A DNA stretch of 64,000 nt from Centroberyx gerrardi (GCF_048128805.1 NC_136010.1:26272980-26336979), one strand, 5' to 3'. Shown: positions 1 through 12,113, counted from the stretch's first letter. The notes: generated from the letters alone by a model not told the origin. Numbers and translations: made by a program.

Positions 1-412
1 GTGCCGGGCGCACAGCCACCCTCTACAGCCCACCCACTGTCTGATACCAGTCAGAAAATGAGAATAAAGAACTTGTCTAGTCTGTTATGCTTTTTTCATT
101 CAAATCAAATGAATGTGAAATGTTGAATGCATGGTTAGGCTCACTCTTTCCAAAAACAAAAGGCACATTTAGGAAACCTGGGCCAGTCGCAGCAGTCTCA
201 TCTTCCTCTAATGCCATGTCGGTGTCTCCCTCTTTTTCTAACATTACGTCCCCCGTTATGGAGGTGAGACATCAATCAAGAGGAGAGCTCCGGTGTCCCG
301 TCGCGCCGCCAGTGGCACAGGCATCATATATGTTTTGATAAAAATAACTCGTTTCCTATCCCGTCACTTTAAATGTAATCAAAACTACAGTCATGATTGT
401 GCGCTACCACAT
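1..412. other. intergenic, no gene recognised
   Basis: Unique-looking AT-balanced sequence up to the solo LTR. The short open frames here have no domain-like composition and no splice context that I recognise. Confidence 0.5.
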
Positions 413-1064
413 AATGTTGTCATGGCTCTTGCCATGACTCTAGTTTTCCTTGTGTTTCTCGTTGTTCCCTGCCCCCTGTGTGTCTCCGCCTCCCTGGTTT
501 GTCTTTCTGTGTTTGTCTGTGTCTGTCGTGTGTGGCGTGGGCGTGGCTCCCTCTCCTTCCCAGCTCCTGGGCTCCTGAGTTGCCGACACACCTGAACCTC
601 ATCACTCATCACCTCCTGTATATCAACCCCGGCGTACCTACCAGTGGTCGCCAGATTGTTCCACCAACTCCGTGGTAGACACACTCTCGGTCGCTCTGCA
701 CTTTATGTCTGGACTTACCTTGTGTATCAAGTTCAGTTAATGTTGATCGTGTCTCTCCTGTGCCCAGGATTTCCTCCATGAGTCTCTCCACCTGCCCACG
801 CCACATCTGCCAGCCACCCAGTTTTCCTGCCTGTCCGCCAGCTCGTTACACTCCAACCCGAGCTCCAGCCAGCCGTCTCGCTCGCCGGCTAACCCACCAG
901 CTCGTCAGCTCGCCGGTCAGCCCAGCTCCGATCATCTTCCCTACTCCGGCTGCCTGCCTTCATCTCACCACTTCTAATTCCAACCTCCAATAAATCGCTT
1001 TTCCTTTTACATTTTGTCTGTGTCTGCATTTGGGTCCAAGAAGACAACCATTCCTAACAAATGT
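413..1064 (+). mobile_element. solo LTR of an LTR retrotransposon
   Basis: The LTR itself is 418-1059 (642 bp), starting TGTCATGG and ending CTAACA, so it has the canonical TG...CA ends. It is bracketed by a perfect 5-bp duplication AATGT at 413-417 and 1060-1064. A TATATCAA stretch near 617 and an AATAAA polyadenylation signal at 989-994 fit an LTR read on the plus strand. No gag-pol or second LTR is present, so it is a solo LTR left by recombination between two LTRs. The style (5-bp duplication, late AATAAA, downstream T-rich end) fits a fish Ty3/Gypsy LTR, but the family is inferred. Confidence 0.8.
989..994 (+). promoter_or_regulatory. polyadenylation signal inside the solo LTR
   Basis: AATAAA located 65 bp before the LTR end, in the place expected for the R-region signal of an LTR retrotransposon. 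Confidence 0.55.
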
Positions 1065-1589
1065 TGCTCGTCGCAGCCATATGCATATCTCTATTACAAT
1101 TACAAAATGGCATGCTCCAGGCTCTACTATTGGGAAACCTGTTGGAAGGAAGGAGACGACGCATGCAGTTGTTGTGGTGTGTTTGGATGGAGCTGTGAAC
1201 CACCGCCCGTCTCCTGTATTCCTGATGGTTTGCACTGTAGAAACTTGGAAGCTGCGCGTAATAGCCTACCACGTGTGCACAAAAACACAGCGGAATGTGT
1301 ACCTATGTGGCAAGAGCCCGATGCTGGTTGTGCAATATCAAGGTACACTGGTTGAGGTGTGCGTAATTGCGCAGCGCTTTGGAAATGCGCTCCACATCGT
1401 TCAAATTAGAGGCTGCAGGTGGAACGCACATAATAACTAGCCTTTGGATGGATATAGCGATTTCATCAACTGAAATATATCCTACAAGCTGTTGGATGAC
1501 AGATATTGGTAAGGATAACTCCCTAATCTAGCCCAGTACAGACCACAATTACCTTTTACCTTCACATGGTGAGCTGGACACAACTTGGT

Positions 1590-1787
1590 TACAGTGAGGT
1601 GTACTGTTCATTAATTGGATTAAGATCGGAGTAGGCTACTCCACATATCTTACTGCGATTATTCTTACTTCGACCATAATCGCATTAATATAATCAGAGT
1701 GGTGTTTACATGGGTTCTACCTTACTCGCATTATTGCCTTAATCGCATTATAATCGCATTATTAGTGTGCATGTAAACATAGCCTGG
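1590..1787. repeat. fragment of a palindromic teleost repeat
   Basis: Reiterated 'atcgcatta/aatgcgatt' motifs end in TAGTGTGCATGTAAACATA. That end matches one end of the element at 55766-56200. Only one end is present, so this is a truncated copy. Confidence 0.5.
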
Positions 1788-2622
1788 CAGATGTGGAAAA
1801 CATGCATTTCTGTAGTTGAGACTTGATTACTGCAACATTGTGTTCTCCGGTTTACCTAATACTAACATAAACAACAAAATGCTGCTACCAGAACCTTGAC
1901 CAAAACAAGAAAATTTGACCACATAACGCCTGTTTTGTCAATATCCCATGGTTTTCAATGTGACCTACCCATCGATGGATGACATGGATGGATTGATGGA
2001 GCGCAGTGTGTGAAAATATCAGTCACTATAGCCTCCCTATTAAATTAGAACTAATCTTATATAGCAACTAGTAAAATAGCGACTAGTAGCTAGTGACGAC
2101 ATGATTAGTGACTAAAACATAGTAATTTGTTGTTTTGAAAATAAAACGGCCTGCTGTCATGGACTTCCAGCCAAAGAGGAAGAGATCTACTCCGACTAGC
2201 GCGATTTAGACGACCGAAGTAAGTAGGGGTGAAGCCTCTCGCGTCGCGTGGGTACTCTTTGGTTAAAGTCCATTGCAGATCAATGCCTTGCTCACCGATA
2301 AAACTGGATAAATAACTGTAATGTACTTTAACATTACTATAAGTTAAGACCATTTACCCTTCACTCGTCTGGTTAGTCTCTCTAATAGCCCATATCGGAG
2401 CTAGTAACCAGTTAGCTAACGTTAAAGGCAGCAAGGCTAGCTGCTGTTCCACGTCAGCTGACTGCAGCTAAACAGCAGGCCGGTTTATAACAGGACACAT
2501 TTCAACTCAGCTTTTGTATTGTAACAGCAACTTCCATAAGGTGTAACACGTAAATCAAGTTAAAACAGTGTATGGAGCTTGTTACGTTTATAAACCGCCT
2601 GGTCGCCGTGGCGGTACCATCC
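1788..2622. other. intergenic, no gene recognised
   Basis: No exon-like open frame with splice sites. The sequence is rich in CTAGT/GCTAGC-type short motifs, common in fish intergenic DNA. It runs up to the tRNA gene. Confidence 0.45.
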
Positions 2623-2694
2623 GGTCCCATGGTGTAATGGTTAGCACTCTGGACTTTGAATCCAGCGATCCGAGTTCAAATCTCGGTGGGACCT
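2623..2694 (+). tRNA. tRNA-Gln (anticodon TTG)
   Basis: A 72-nt cloverleaf. The acceptor stem GGTCCCA (2623-2629) pairs with TGGGACC (2687-2693), with discriminator T at 2694. The anticodon arm CTGGA/TCCAG (2649-2653 with 2661-2665) encloses loop CTTTGAA, which puts anticodon TTG at 2656-2658 and reads CAA (Gln). The T arm holds GTTCAAATC, matching the Pol III B box, and the D arm holds TGGTGTAATGG, matching the A box. A T run at 2700-2703 serves as the Pol III terminator. There is no intron and no CCA encoded, as usual for a eukaryotic nuclear tRNA. All stems pair without mismatch, so it looks functional rather than a tRNA pseudogene. Confidence 0.95.
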
Positions 2695-2699
2695 CGCCC

Positions 2700-2703
2700 T
2701 TTT
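2700..2703 (+). terminator. Pol III T-run terminator of tRNA-Gln
   Basis: Four T residues start six bases after the discriminator base. Confidence 0.6.
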
Positions 2704-3610
2704 AACCGGACTCGGACACTGAATTCTCCGCTTCAAACGTGGCAACTCACAACTATCAGCACTGTATGTTGGCGTGTGTCAAGTATCTGCTGCAAATGTG
2801 TGTGTTAACCACTGCAAAGTTACCCAAACCTCGCAATCACAATGATATCTAAGGATGCTCACTAGCAGCAAAACACTGGGTTAGTGTGGTTGATACTCAA
2901 ACACGACACTATTTGAATGCAGTCTACATTGTATTGGTAACTCGGTAACTCTTATAGGCTATTACAGAATAATAATAACCCACCAGCTGCTTTCATTTAG
3001 CCCACATATTTTCCCAGTAAAGCTATCTTTCCTAGATGTTACTGTAATTGTGTGGGATGTTTTTTTGTTCTTATTTAGTTGCAAAATGCACCCAGAGAGT
3101 GAATATTGAGTGTGTAAGAGCTTTACTGCAATACAAATTGAGAAAATTAGATGAATCTATTTCTCTGCTCTCTACCCATGTTGTGACAGATATAATGAAC
3201 TCACAACTCGTACTCAAACGCAAGTCAGCTTATGTTCAATTATCTTTATTTCCACTCGTAACTGGCAATCAGTCATCATTAAAAATATATACATATATAA
3301 AGTCAGCTAATATGCTTCAACATTTATTTTGACACTTTATTGGAATGTTTCTCATAAGCCTCCTGACAGAATATTTACCCTCTGTGATGAGCGTTTCTCA
3401 ACCGGCGGCTCGGGGGCCCTAGAGCGGGCCGCTTCCGTAGAGACGACAAAACAGCTTAGACAGAGGAACGTTGTGTTTGGAGGCTTTCATGGTAAAGGAA
3501 CGGTTTGGATGGAGAACCATTGCTCTTTTTTTTTCCATGCGTCAGTGTACCATGCTGTATTCCCAGTATGCTGTCTGCCAGATGCATGCTGGTACGGCAC
3601 CCAAATGCAC
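2704..3610. other. intergenic, no gene recognised
   Basis: No supported gene. At about 3388-3420 a 'gtttctcaaccgg..ctcgggggccc' string resembles one terminus of an hAT (Charlie-like) element, but no partner end was found. Confidence 0.4.
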
Positions 3611-3857
3611 ACTGAAGGTACAAAATATTAGAAACATCTTCCTGATATTGACTTCAACCCCTTTTCTACAATCTCAACTGTCTCAAAGCTTCAAAACCCT
3701 TCTCTAACTCGTCTGCAACTCTTTATCTACATCTCCTTTATGATTGGTAGAGATTTAATAAGGGAAATCAATAAGGCATAATGGCTTTTACCTGGATTCA
3801 CCTCATCAGAGTACTTCATGAAAAGAGCAAGTGTCCCTAATATTGTATACATTCAGT
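3611..3857 (-). mobile_element. internally deleted Tc1-like element, copy 1
   Basis: The ends are inverted repeats: actgaaggtacaaaatatta on the left against actgaatgtatacaatatta read on the minus strand from the right. Between them lie the two terminal segments of a Tc1-like element of fish with the transposase middle missing. The recognisable phrases, including the 'acctggattcacctc' and 'gagcaagtgtccctaat' stretches, are shared with copy 2. Non-autonomous and old, judging by divergence. Confidence 0.6.
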
Positions 3858-4012
3858 ATATACAGCACAGTACTGGTGCAATGAAAAAACACTACATTTC
3901 TCCATGAAATGACACTCAATTCTAGTCTTGCATTTGAAAAAGCATATTGCAACAATGATACAAAGCATTATAAATAGCAAAACGGCCACTTTCAACAGCA
4001 ATAATACAAAAC

Positions 4013-4212
4013 ATTACAAAACATTAGGAACACCATCATAATAATGAGTTGTGCCCAAGTTATGTTGCACGCTTTCAACCCGTCTCCTCCCCTTCCTGAA
4101 TGAAGTGGATTTAACAGGAGAAATCAATATGAGTTCCTATCTTTCACCTACATTAACCGGGTCAGGCTATTTCATGGAAAGAGCGTGTGTTCCTAATATT
4201 TCATACACTGTA
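4013..4212 (-). mobile_element. internally deleted Tc1-like element, copy 2
   Basis: It begins with 'aaaacattaggaacacc' and ends with 'gtgttcctaatatttcatac', which are inverted terminal repeats of the same family as copy 1 about 150 bp away. The transposase-coding middle is absent. Same orientation as copy 1. Confidence 0.65.
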
Positions 4213-4518
4213 ATTTGGCACATTAACGCAGTCTTCTTGTTCTGTCTTCACAGCCTCATACTTGTCCTAGAAACTTTTTACAGTGGAATTCACTCTCTTT
4301 CATCTTCAGTTTTCAGTATATGAAATGTTTCATATCAGATTCAGGTTTCTCTTAATATTACAATAAGGTCACATGAGAAACTGAGGGTGAAAAATGAAGC
4401 TAAATTGGAACAGGAGAAGATGGTGTTCAATATTTTTTTTTTCTGACAACTGAAATAGTGTGAGGAGGGAAAAAGCACATTTGTGTTTTTTTGCATGTGA
4501 ACTTAGCTTCATCCTGTT

Positions 4519-4806
4519 AACCAAGGGCTTCTCAAAGTGGGGTCCGGGGACACCCAGGGGTCCCTGAGGGGCATTCCAAGGGGTCCCACAGCAAGATGAG
4601 GAATAGTTTAATTTCACTGTAATTCAATTCAGAAGAAATTAGCCCAGTTAGAGCACGTATAACAATGAGTCTCTCTATCTCTCCATATACAGTTATGCAA
4701 GTCAAAGATCTTCCCATAATGGGAAAAAATCAAATGGGGGGGTCTGTGGCCCTAATGTTTGCCCTAATGTGGGGGTTCATGACCTGCAGAAACCTTGTAT
4801 CCCCAG
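4519..4806. mobile_element. short hAT-like non-autonomous element
   Basis: The left part 'ttctcaaagtggggtcc...cccaggggtcc' matches the left end of the better-defined element at 17605-18413. The right part ('cttcccataatggg', 'aatcaaatgg', 'ggttcatgac') matches that element's right end in the same order and orientation. It is a shorter derivative of one family. Confidence 0.55.
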
Positions 4807-4858
4807 TTTTACCACTTGGATTGTCCCATTGTGTGAAAAATGCATCATGACCTAGAAC

Positions 4859-5050
4859 AGTGATTCTCAACCTTTCTCATATCAAGGACCCCTAATTTAG
4901 TCCACATTAGGGCAACGGATCCCCATTTGATTAGATTTTGTCTCTCAGACCCAAATCTGAGAATATTTTTATTTTTAGATACAATTGCAGTGGGGATGCA
5001 GGCTATCTGCAGGCCAGTGAGGATACAGGCGTCTCTTTGTCAGAACGCGT
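4859..5050. mobile_element. hAT-type terminus fragment
   Basis: CAGTGATTCTCAACCTTTCT followed by 'aaggacccctaatttag' and 'gatccccatttgatt' resembles the terminus of hAT elements. It also aligns in reverse with the right end of the 17605-18413 element. The other end was not found. Confidence 0.45.
4968..4973 (-). promoter_or_regulatory. candidate polyadenylation signal of the calcrl-like gene
   Basis: AATAAA on the minus strand about 580 nt past the receptor stop codon. It lies next to transposon-derived sequence, so it could be coincidental. Confidence 0.25.
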
Positions 5051-5321
5051 GCGATCACATCAGTGGGCTTTGACATTCAGCGGTCGCAGTGCTGCACAGG
5101 TGAAGCAGAAGGAAACGGATGACATTTATGATAAGAAATACATTATGACAACACTCAAAAAATCCTTTAACTGAAATACATAAGTGGACTTACTCCTGGC
5201 AGTATAACGCAAAAAACAGTTATAACACTTGGATTACAGAATGAGACCAAAGATCTGCTTATGAAATGAAATCCATCATCAGCTCATTTGGGTCCACAGA
5301 CTGGACCTGTCACCATTAACC

Positions 5322-5548
5322 TGTGTGTGTGTGTGTGTGTGCCAGTCTATCTGTGTGTGTGGGTGTGTGGGTGTGTGTGTGTGTGCTTACATGTGCTCTT
5401 CAGATATTTTGTACATACATACATACATACATACATGCGTGTGACGGACACAACTCGGATCTTTTTCCGATCAGTCGTTTTCTTAACCCCTCCGTTTCCA
5501 GTCCCGCGTCCGTCTTCTTGTGTCGTTGTGTGTGTGTGTGTGTGTGTC
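5322..5548. repeat. microsatellite cluster: (GT)n, (CATA)n, (GT)n
   Basis: GT-rich runs at 5322-5341 and 5351-5386, a (CATA)n run at about 5412-5436 and another (GT)n at about 5527-5548. They lie in the presumed 3' untranslated region of the minus-strand receptor gene. Confidence 0.9.
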
Positions 5549-5551
5549 CAA

Positions 5552-5842
5552 TCAGATGTCGGTGGTCTCCAGGCTCTGCGATGCGTCCGTCTCTCCGTTG
5601 CCGCTCCTCCTCCTGTTGCTCTGCTGCCCGTTGGCCTGCTGATGCGGCGGTTTCTGGTCGTTGGACAGGTAGTGGTCGCTGTCGGCGGACAGCTCCAGGC
5701 TGACGGTGGCGCGGCTGGTTTCGGTGATGGAGTTGGTGTGGTAGTTGCAGTGGGAGTTGGTGGTCGCGTTGGTTTCCCCCCAGCCGGTTTTACCCCACGC
5801 GATCTTCAGCTGAGCCCACTTCCTCCGCAGCGCCGTCTGGGC
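5552..5842 (-). CDS. calcrl: calcrl-like last coding exon, helix 8 and cytoplasmic tail
   Basis: 291 nt including the TGA stop at 5554-5552. Helix 8 reads [18 protein letters not shown]. The tail is rich in Asn/Ser/Thr (candidate phosphorylation sites) and ends SLETTDI. The terminal T-D-I fits a class I PDZ-binding motif. The acceptor TGTCCAG is preceded by a (GT)n run. Confidence 0.92.
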   Translation of the reverse strand, partial: AQTALRRKWAQLKIAWGKTGWGETNATTNSHCNYHTNSITETSRATVSLELSADSDHYLSNDQKPPHQQANGQQSNRRRSGNGETDASQSLETTDI

Positions 5843-8812
5843 CTGGACATCAACAGAAACACACACACACACACACATTGAAAGGATACAGAGGTGGCGC
5901 GAAAATAATTTCATTAGAATGGTTTTCAATAAAGAGTTTTAGTGTCCCATAATGGTCTGAATGCTGTTTCAGAGGCTTTTCCACCCTGATAAGAATTGGG
6001 AAACACTGAATACTACTATTTTTTTGGACATGAAAATGGTAAATTTTAAAGATATTGTATATCGGCACAAAATATCGACTATCAGCTGCTTCTGTCTAAA
6101 AATATTGCCTTTGATATTTATCAGCAGCCCTCAAAAACCCATATCAGTCTCACCAACATTATAACAATACCAACATTTGACGCTCTGAGGTTTAATTTGC
6201 ACCTACTCTCTTTCTTTTTTCAAAGGTTGTTCATGTTTCAAAACAGGCCGTATATGTTTCAAATTGAACACGATGGACAAAAGGTCTAGGAGAGGTCAAT
6301 CAATTCATCTAGGTTGATTTTCCTGACTCTCACTACTTGTTATTCTTCAGGTGTCAGTCCAGCAGTACGATGGTAACTGGGGTGGACAGGCGGCACCATG
6401 AGCCCCTTGCCTCTTCCTGCTATTTCCCCTTCATCTGATGTGACAGAGGCTCCGACAGACAGAAGTCACACAAGCAGAAGAACATTAGAACATGTTTAAC
6501 CAGGAAAGTCGACTAAAGACACTTTCTTATTCACACCGCCCTTCAAAAACCCATAATAAAACCTGAATCCTAATAGATACACACAGATAGAGTGGCTTTC
6601 TGGCAGACAGATAGATAAATTAACCAACAGACAAACACACAGTGAAACAAACAGACCAGCAGGCAGATGGAGAATCAAGAAAACATACAGCTCAATAGAG
6701 TTTGGGTCAACTGACTTTCAACAGAACAACAATATTTGGATTTGGCTTGTTTCATGGGCAAAAGAGATGTAATGCCAATGTAAATAATTATTTTCTTCCG
6801 TAACCCTGTTTTCAATACATGTTATGATATTTCTTATTGTTTATTGAGTCATCACTGAGAATAAAACTACAAAAACTGACTAATGAACAGGAAAATCAAT
6901 CCCAGACTCAGATTAACTGCAGTATCTGAAGTGCACAATCTATCTGGGTCATAAAAGCTTTCCAAAGCAGCAATAAGCCCAAGGCCAATTTATATTCGTT
7001 TGAATTGGTTCAAAGCCTCCTATTGTAAGGTATCTGTGAAAATATGACAACTTTCCTACCTCGGCATTGCAGAAACAGAAGATAATTGCCACCAGAAGTC
7101 CCTGCAAAGAAAAAGGTCATATAATTAATATTCATCGGGGTCCTCATTTATCCAAATGTTCTTGAACGTCATCTTTATCCTTCGTGTACACACACTTTTT
7201 GAATTGGATGTAATAAAATAGTACTTGAAGTTATTCAGAGAAGAGAGGATAAAGGACTTCTATTGGGCTTTAGTGTGTGGAGGCCTTTGTTGAAGGTGTT
7301 CTTTGGTTCTAAGCAAAACTCTAAAAAGCCTTTATTTCAAGGCTATAGTTCAAAATAACATTAAAACCAACTCCAACCTGTGTCTTTATACCTTGAAATA
7401 AAGCCATGAAATAAAGGCTTTTGACATGTTTGTGCCTTGAACTCCTTTTTCATTACTGCTTAAAGTGATAATGCATTTTGTTCCCGCTCTGACGGCAGGT
7501 GTACCGCGGCTGTACCTGGAAGTGGGAGAAGATGTGCATGATGAACTCGTAGACGGCCCGGGCCGTGCGCCCCTCCGGCCTCCAGGGGACCAGGATGAAC
7601 TGGGCGCCCAGCAGGGGGATGAGGATGAGGGTGGCTCGCACCACCTTCATGTAGGCGGTGGACTCAGCGCTATGGGTCACCTTCAGCTTGGTGATCAGGA
7701 CCCGCACGATGTTCAGCAGGAAGAAGAAGTTCACCTGGACGGACCGATAGTGGATGGGTGGACGGATGATGGTAAGTGACAGAGGGAGAGGAAGAGGAGA
7801 GAGAGATAGAAATATGTTATTGTCCCACACCTGATGAAAATGAACAAGATGTATTCCAGCATTTAAATAATTACAGTAGTTGGCTTAATGGTGGCGCTAT
7901 AATTAAATGTTAAAAGATTTTAACCTTGAAAGGCCATAAATACTTCATTGTTGATGCATTTTGTCACCATATTTTCTCATTTAAAAAATTACACTAACTG
8001 GCCAAATGAGTGCGCTATAATCAAGGGAAAAAATAGGCACCACTGATGCAATTTTGATGAAACTTAGAAGGATGATGTATCATAGTACTGATTGGCCCAA
8101 GCAGGTGCCTGCATTATTCATAGTGGATGCCATGTTTCATTTGTACATTATTATACATAGTGGTGATTATATACTATCATCTAGTATGTGTTTTCAAATC
8201 AAATAATTTAGCATCTCAATATGGTTTCAATGTATAAACTGTGGTAATGGTTTTGAAAATGTACATTGGCACTGGCACTGCCACCTGTATAGTGTGCATT
8301 TGCATGATGAGTTTTAGTTACACATATAGAAAACCATCCATAAGGCCTGGATTTTGTCTTGACTATGTATTTGAATGACAATATTGAGGCCCAATTTTTA
8401 GAGGGAAAAGAAACATTTATAGTTAATAATTTCATGGTAATGTTACACAATGAAAAGACTTATTGGTTGGACTACTGACTATTTTATAATGATTACATCT
8501 ATGATTATTTTAAAGAGAGATGGTGGCAGGTATGGCCTAGTGGTTTGAGAGTCCATCCTTCAACCGGAGGACCTCAAACATCCTCTGCTGAAGTGTCCAT
8601 GAGCAAGACACTGAATCCCTACCAGCTCCAGGACTGCTGTTCTGTAGCTGAACCTGACCTTTGACCTCCCTCCACAGAAAAGACAATTTCCCAACAGAGA
8701 TCAATAAAGTATGACATTATTTTTACTATTAATGACTCACGAGCAGGGCAGCATGAATGGGCCCATGAATGATGTAGAGCAGGTGGGTGTCCGAGCTGAT
8801 CCAACACCTGAA

Positions 8813-8856
<44 letters not shown>

Positions 8857-11800
8857 AGCTCCAAAATTACTGACAGTAACCCTGTGAACTTTCACATAAA
8901 CAGTGACATAAAGACCTGAGGGCTTAGTGAAAGCCTGAATAATTCATAGTTGGTGCTTTCAACTCAGCAGAATAAAGGGTTCACACTAACACCACTTGAT
9001 CTGGCAAATCAATATCTTACAAAACTAGTCTCTAGTCCACATTCCTACAGACTCTCTTGCTCTGACATATTTTCTTAAATTCTAGTGTATTAGGCTGTCA
9101 TTTGAAATAGTAAGATTGTAATGCAATCAAATAATAATTAGCATATCACACAAATTAAATGCTGTAGTCAAGAAAAATGCTTCTTCTGGTCTTGGTCTTG
9201 ACGTTGTTTTGATCCTCTTTACTCTTGGTCTTGCCTCGGGTTCAACTAGACTTGATCTTGATCTTGACTTGGACTTGACTAAGTCTGCACTACTGTACAA
9301 CCCCATTGGAAGCTATGATTCACATTCAGTCATCTAGGCAGTGTAATACACACTCTAATACACTGTCTTTTTGGGTGCAGCAATAGTGCAACAAACATGT
9401 GAAATGTTGAACTACAAGGGCTCCATCTGTACAGAGCAAATCAGCTTGGTCGCCACATCTTACTTGTCATTAAAGAAGAGTCCACGTCCCACAGCATACG
9501 TGATGGCAGGAATGATGGGAAAGCCTGGAGACAGAGAGAAACATGGAGATGGAGAGAAAAAAGTCAGAGAGAGAGTGGAAGAGAAACAGCCAAACAGCAT
9601 TTACCAGTGATACAAAGCCCTATAGAGGCTTTGCAGTTGCAATCTCCCTGCAACCACATCTAGTTCCATCATGGAGGTTCAATGGAGAATTGGCTGTATT
9701 CAAATAAAGGCTAAATATCGAATATAGAAAAAGAGAGGCACCTGAAAAAGATTGTTGTGTGTAGGTATACTGTAGGTTAATTCAGTACCGTTCTCAGTAA
9801 ACGTGAATAGTGTGATAAGGTGGATTTGTTTCCAAATGTAGTTACTGTGACACAGTAAACTGTCTTGTCTTTAGCTCTAGTCTCTACTCCAAAACACTCT
9901 TGAGTTGTAGCTTGAGAAGAGTCAGCTCAGTTAACCTGAACAAATTGTTAGCTAGCTAACTAGCCAGAAAACACACTGATGTCAATGTTAACTACTAACA
10001 CTAGCTTCTACTAGATACATTAGCTAGTGTGCTAATCAGATGTGTTTAGAAAACAGTGATGGTTAGCTGACCAAATAGTTAGCTAATAATATAATTTCCA
10101 CAATTTGAAAATTAAAACAACACTTTTAACTCCTTTGAGTCCTTTATGTTTAGATATAATTGATTTTTATATATAGTATGTCATATAGTGTTTTGGAAAA
10201 GAGAACTTATGTGCAAAGATGTAGGACACTGACAGTTCATCTCTACAAGCCAACACTATACCGCAGTATGACAGGAACAACAGGGAAGTCATCAGATATT
10301 CAATTATGGTACCCGACTTCAGCGTACATCTTATGAATGCATAATAAGATCTTCTGAAAGGCTAATAAATGAATGATGCCCCATATGTCATGTCACAACA
10401 TACAGCACAGTACATTGCTGCTGTACAAAAAAAAATTCCAAAAACTGTGCTTATTACTATACAGATATAAAAAGATGTGAGCCTAAGAGACATGGAGGAG
10501 TCCATTACTAATACATAAGAGCTCTCTGGATGTGGCAGCACAGCCAGACTTATTGAAAGCCCGGCTGAGAGTGTGTGATGGAGAGCCCACTTACTCCCAA
10601 CACAGTTACATTCAGGCTTCAAGGTTAAACCTTTGTGTCGAGTCGTGTTTGAAAATTGGCGTTCTCAGTGCATCAAAAGCATTGAAAACAAATTCAAAAA
10701 TCCTACTACAAATCCAGGTCTATATAACTGTAAACATTAGGGTTTGGGTACTGTAACCAGGCAAGGTTTTCCATTTCCATCCCTACAAACCTTCAAAGCA
10801 GTGTGTGTTGAGGACAGTTTGGTAACACTTTTGAAGTGGTGCTCATGAGGCATTACGAGGCATCACAAGTGCATTGTAAGCACAGTGTGAGCGACTGATA
10901 GTTATTATAATGAGAGCATCACATCATACACACCATGTGCAAAAAAATGTCTGATGAGATGAGAAAATGAGATTTTATAGGGCCAGCAATGTTAAGAAGC
11001 CAACTTTCTGTCTCCTCCAACTCTGTCTGTGATCACTCATTTTGTTTCAATACAGCTTATAACACAATACAGGTGTTGTCATTGACATATCTTTCTGTTT
11101 CTGTTGTCAGATGACTGAATGACTATAAAAAAAAAAGATTTGATCGAGGGTCACAAAATGCTAACTAGCTAACCAAGGCTAACGGTAATCTCTGGGCAAT
11201 GGTGAGAACCAGTCTATACCCTGCGGAAGTACGTCAGCCATGTTTGTGAGTGTAATTCTCTGTTTGTCTGATGATTTTATTGTACAAAAAGTTTATCTCT
11301 ACTTATAATGGGCTGTTAACATGCTTTTAATGCATCTGAATGCACTACAAGTAAAGCTTTACCAACATTTTTTTTATGTCTCCAGTCTGAAAGCATTAGC
11401 AGAATAACAGACTAGCTTAATTTAAGTCCCTAACTGGGCAGATCAGTGACTCAACTTGCCAACTTGCAAACAACACATTGGTAAATGCATGGTCTTTTGT
11501 ATGTCTCTTTTGTATGTCTCTCCTAAGACTCCTCTCTCTTCCCTGGGCTTGTAGGCCTATAAGCTGTTTGAAATAAAGTGGACATGGACATTGAAGCATT
11601 TGATGCTAGCTCCTCCCGACTCACCCCATCCCAGGACGTAGTACCAGAAGAGCTGCTGCTCCCCGACGAAGACGGCCACTATGATGAGCGTGTGGAGGTA
11701 GATGCCCTCACACAGCATCCAGAAGTAGCTGGACGCAAACGTATACTGGTTGAGCACAGAGAGGACCTTACAGCTGACCTGAGAGTGAGAATGGACACAC

Positions 11801-12078
11801 ATACATGAGGAAAGAGGAAGATTTTTAGTTGAAGTGCATTGTGAAGCATTACAAAAGAAGAGAGAACATAGCTCAGGTCTTCTCTCAGGATAAATTAAGG
11901 CCTAGACAATTTATTTTCTACGTAGATAGAACATAATTCAGTGGCTCACAGGGTTGCTGGCCACGGTGGGCTGGTTGTTGGCCACAGCTGAGAGCCAGAT
12001 AACAGTAACAATGGAGTTCAAGATGAAGGAGAGAAACATGTTCTTGTGGAGGGAGATCCTCTGGCAGCTAAGACTCCT

Positions 12079-12113
<35 letters not shown>

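Noticed and set aside
3388..3430. hAT-like terminus
   Set aside because: Only one end visible and degenerate. Not enough to delimit an element, so it is mentioned only in the region note.
5288..5881. 197-codon plus-strand open frame
   Set aside because: It is antisense to the receptor's last exon plus GT repeats. The Val/Gly-rich and Cys/Val-rich translation reflects that, not a gene.
7465..7779. 104-codon plus-strand open frame, acidic
   Set aside because: Antisense shadow of the receptor TM5-TM7 exon, whose minus-strand frame is clearly the coding one.
11578..11808. plus-strand open frame at the TM3 exon
   Set aside because: Antisense shadow of receptor exon 7.
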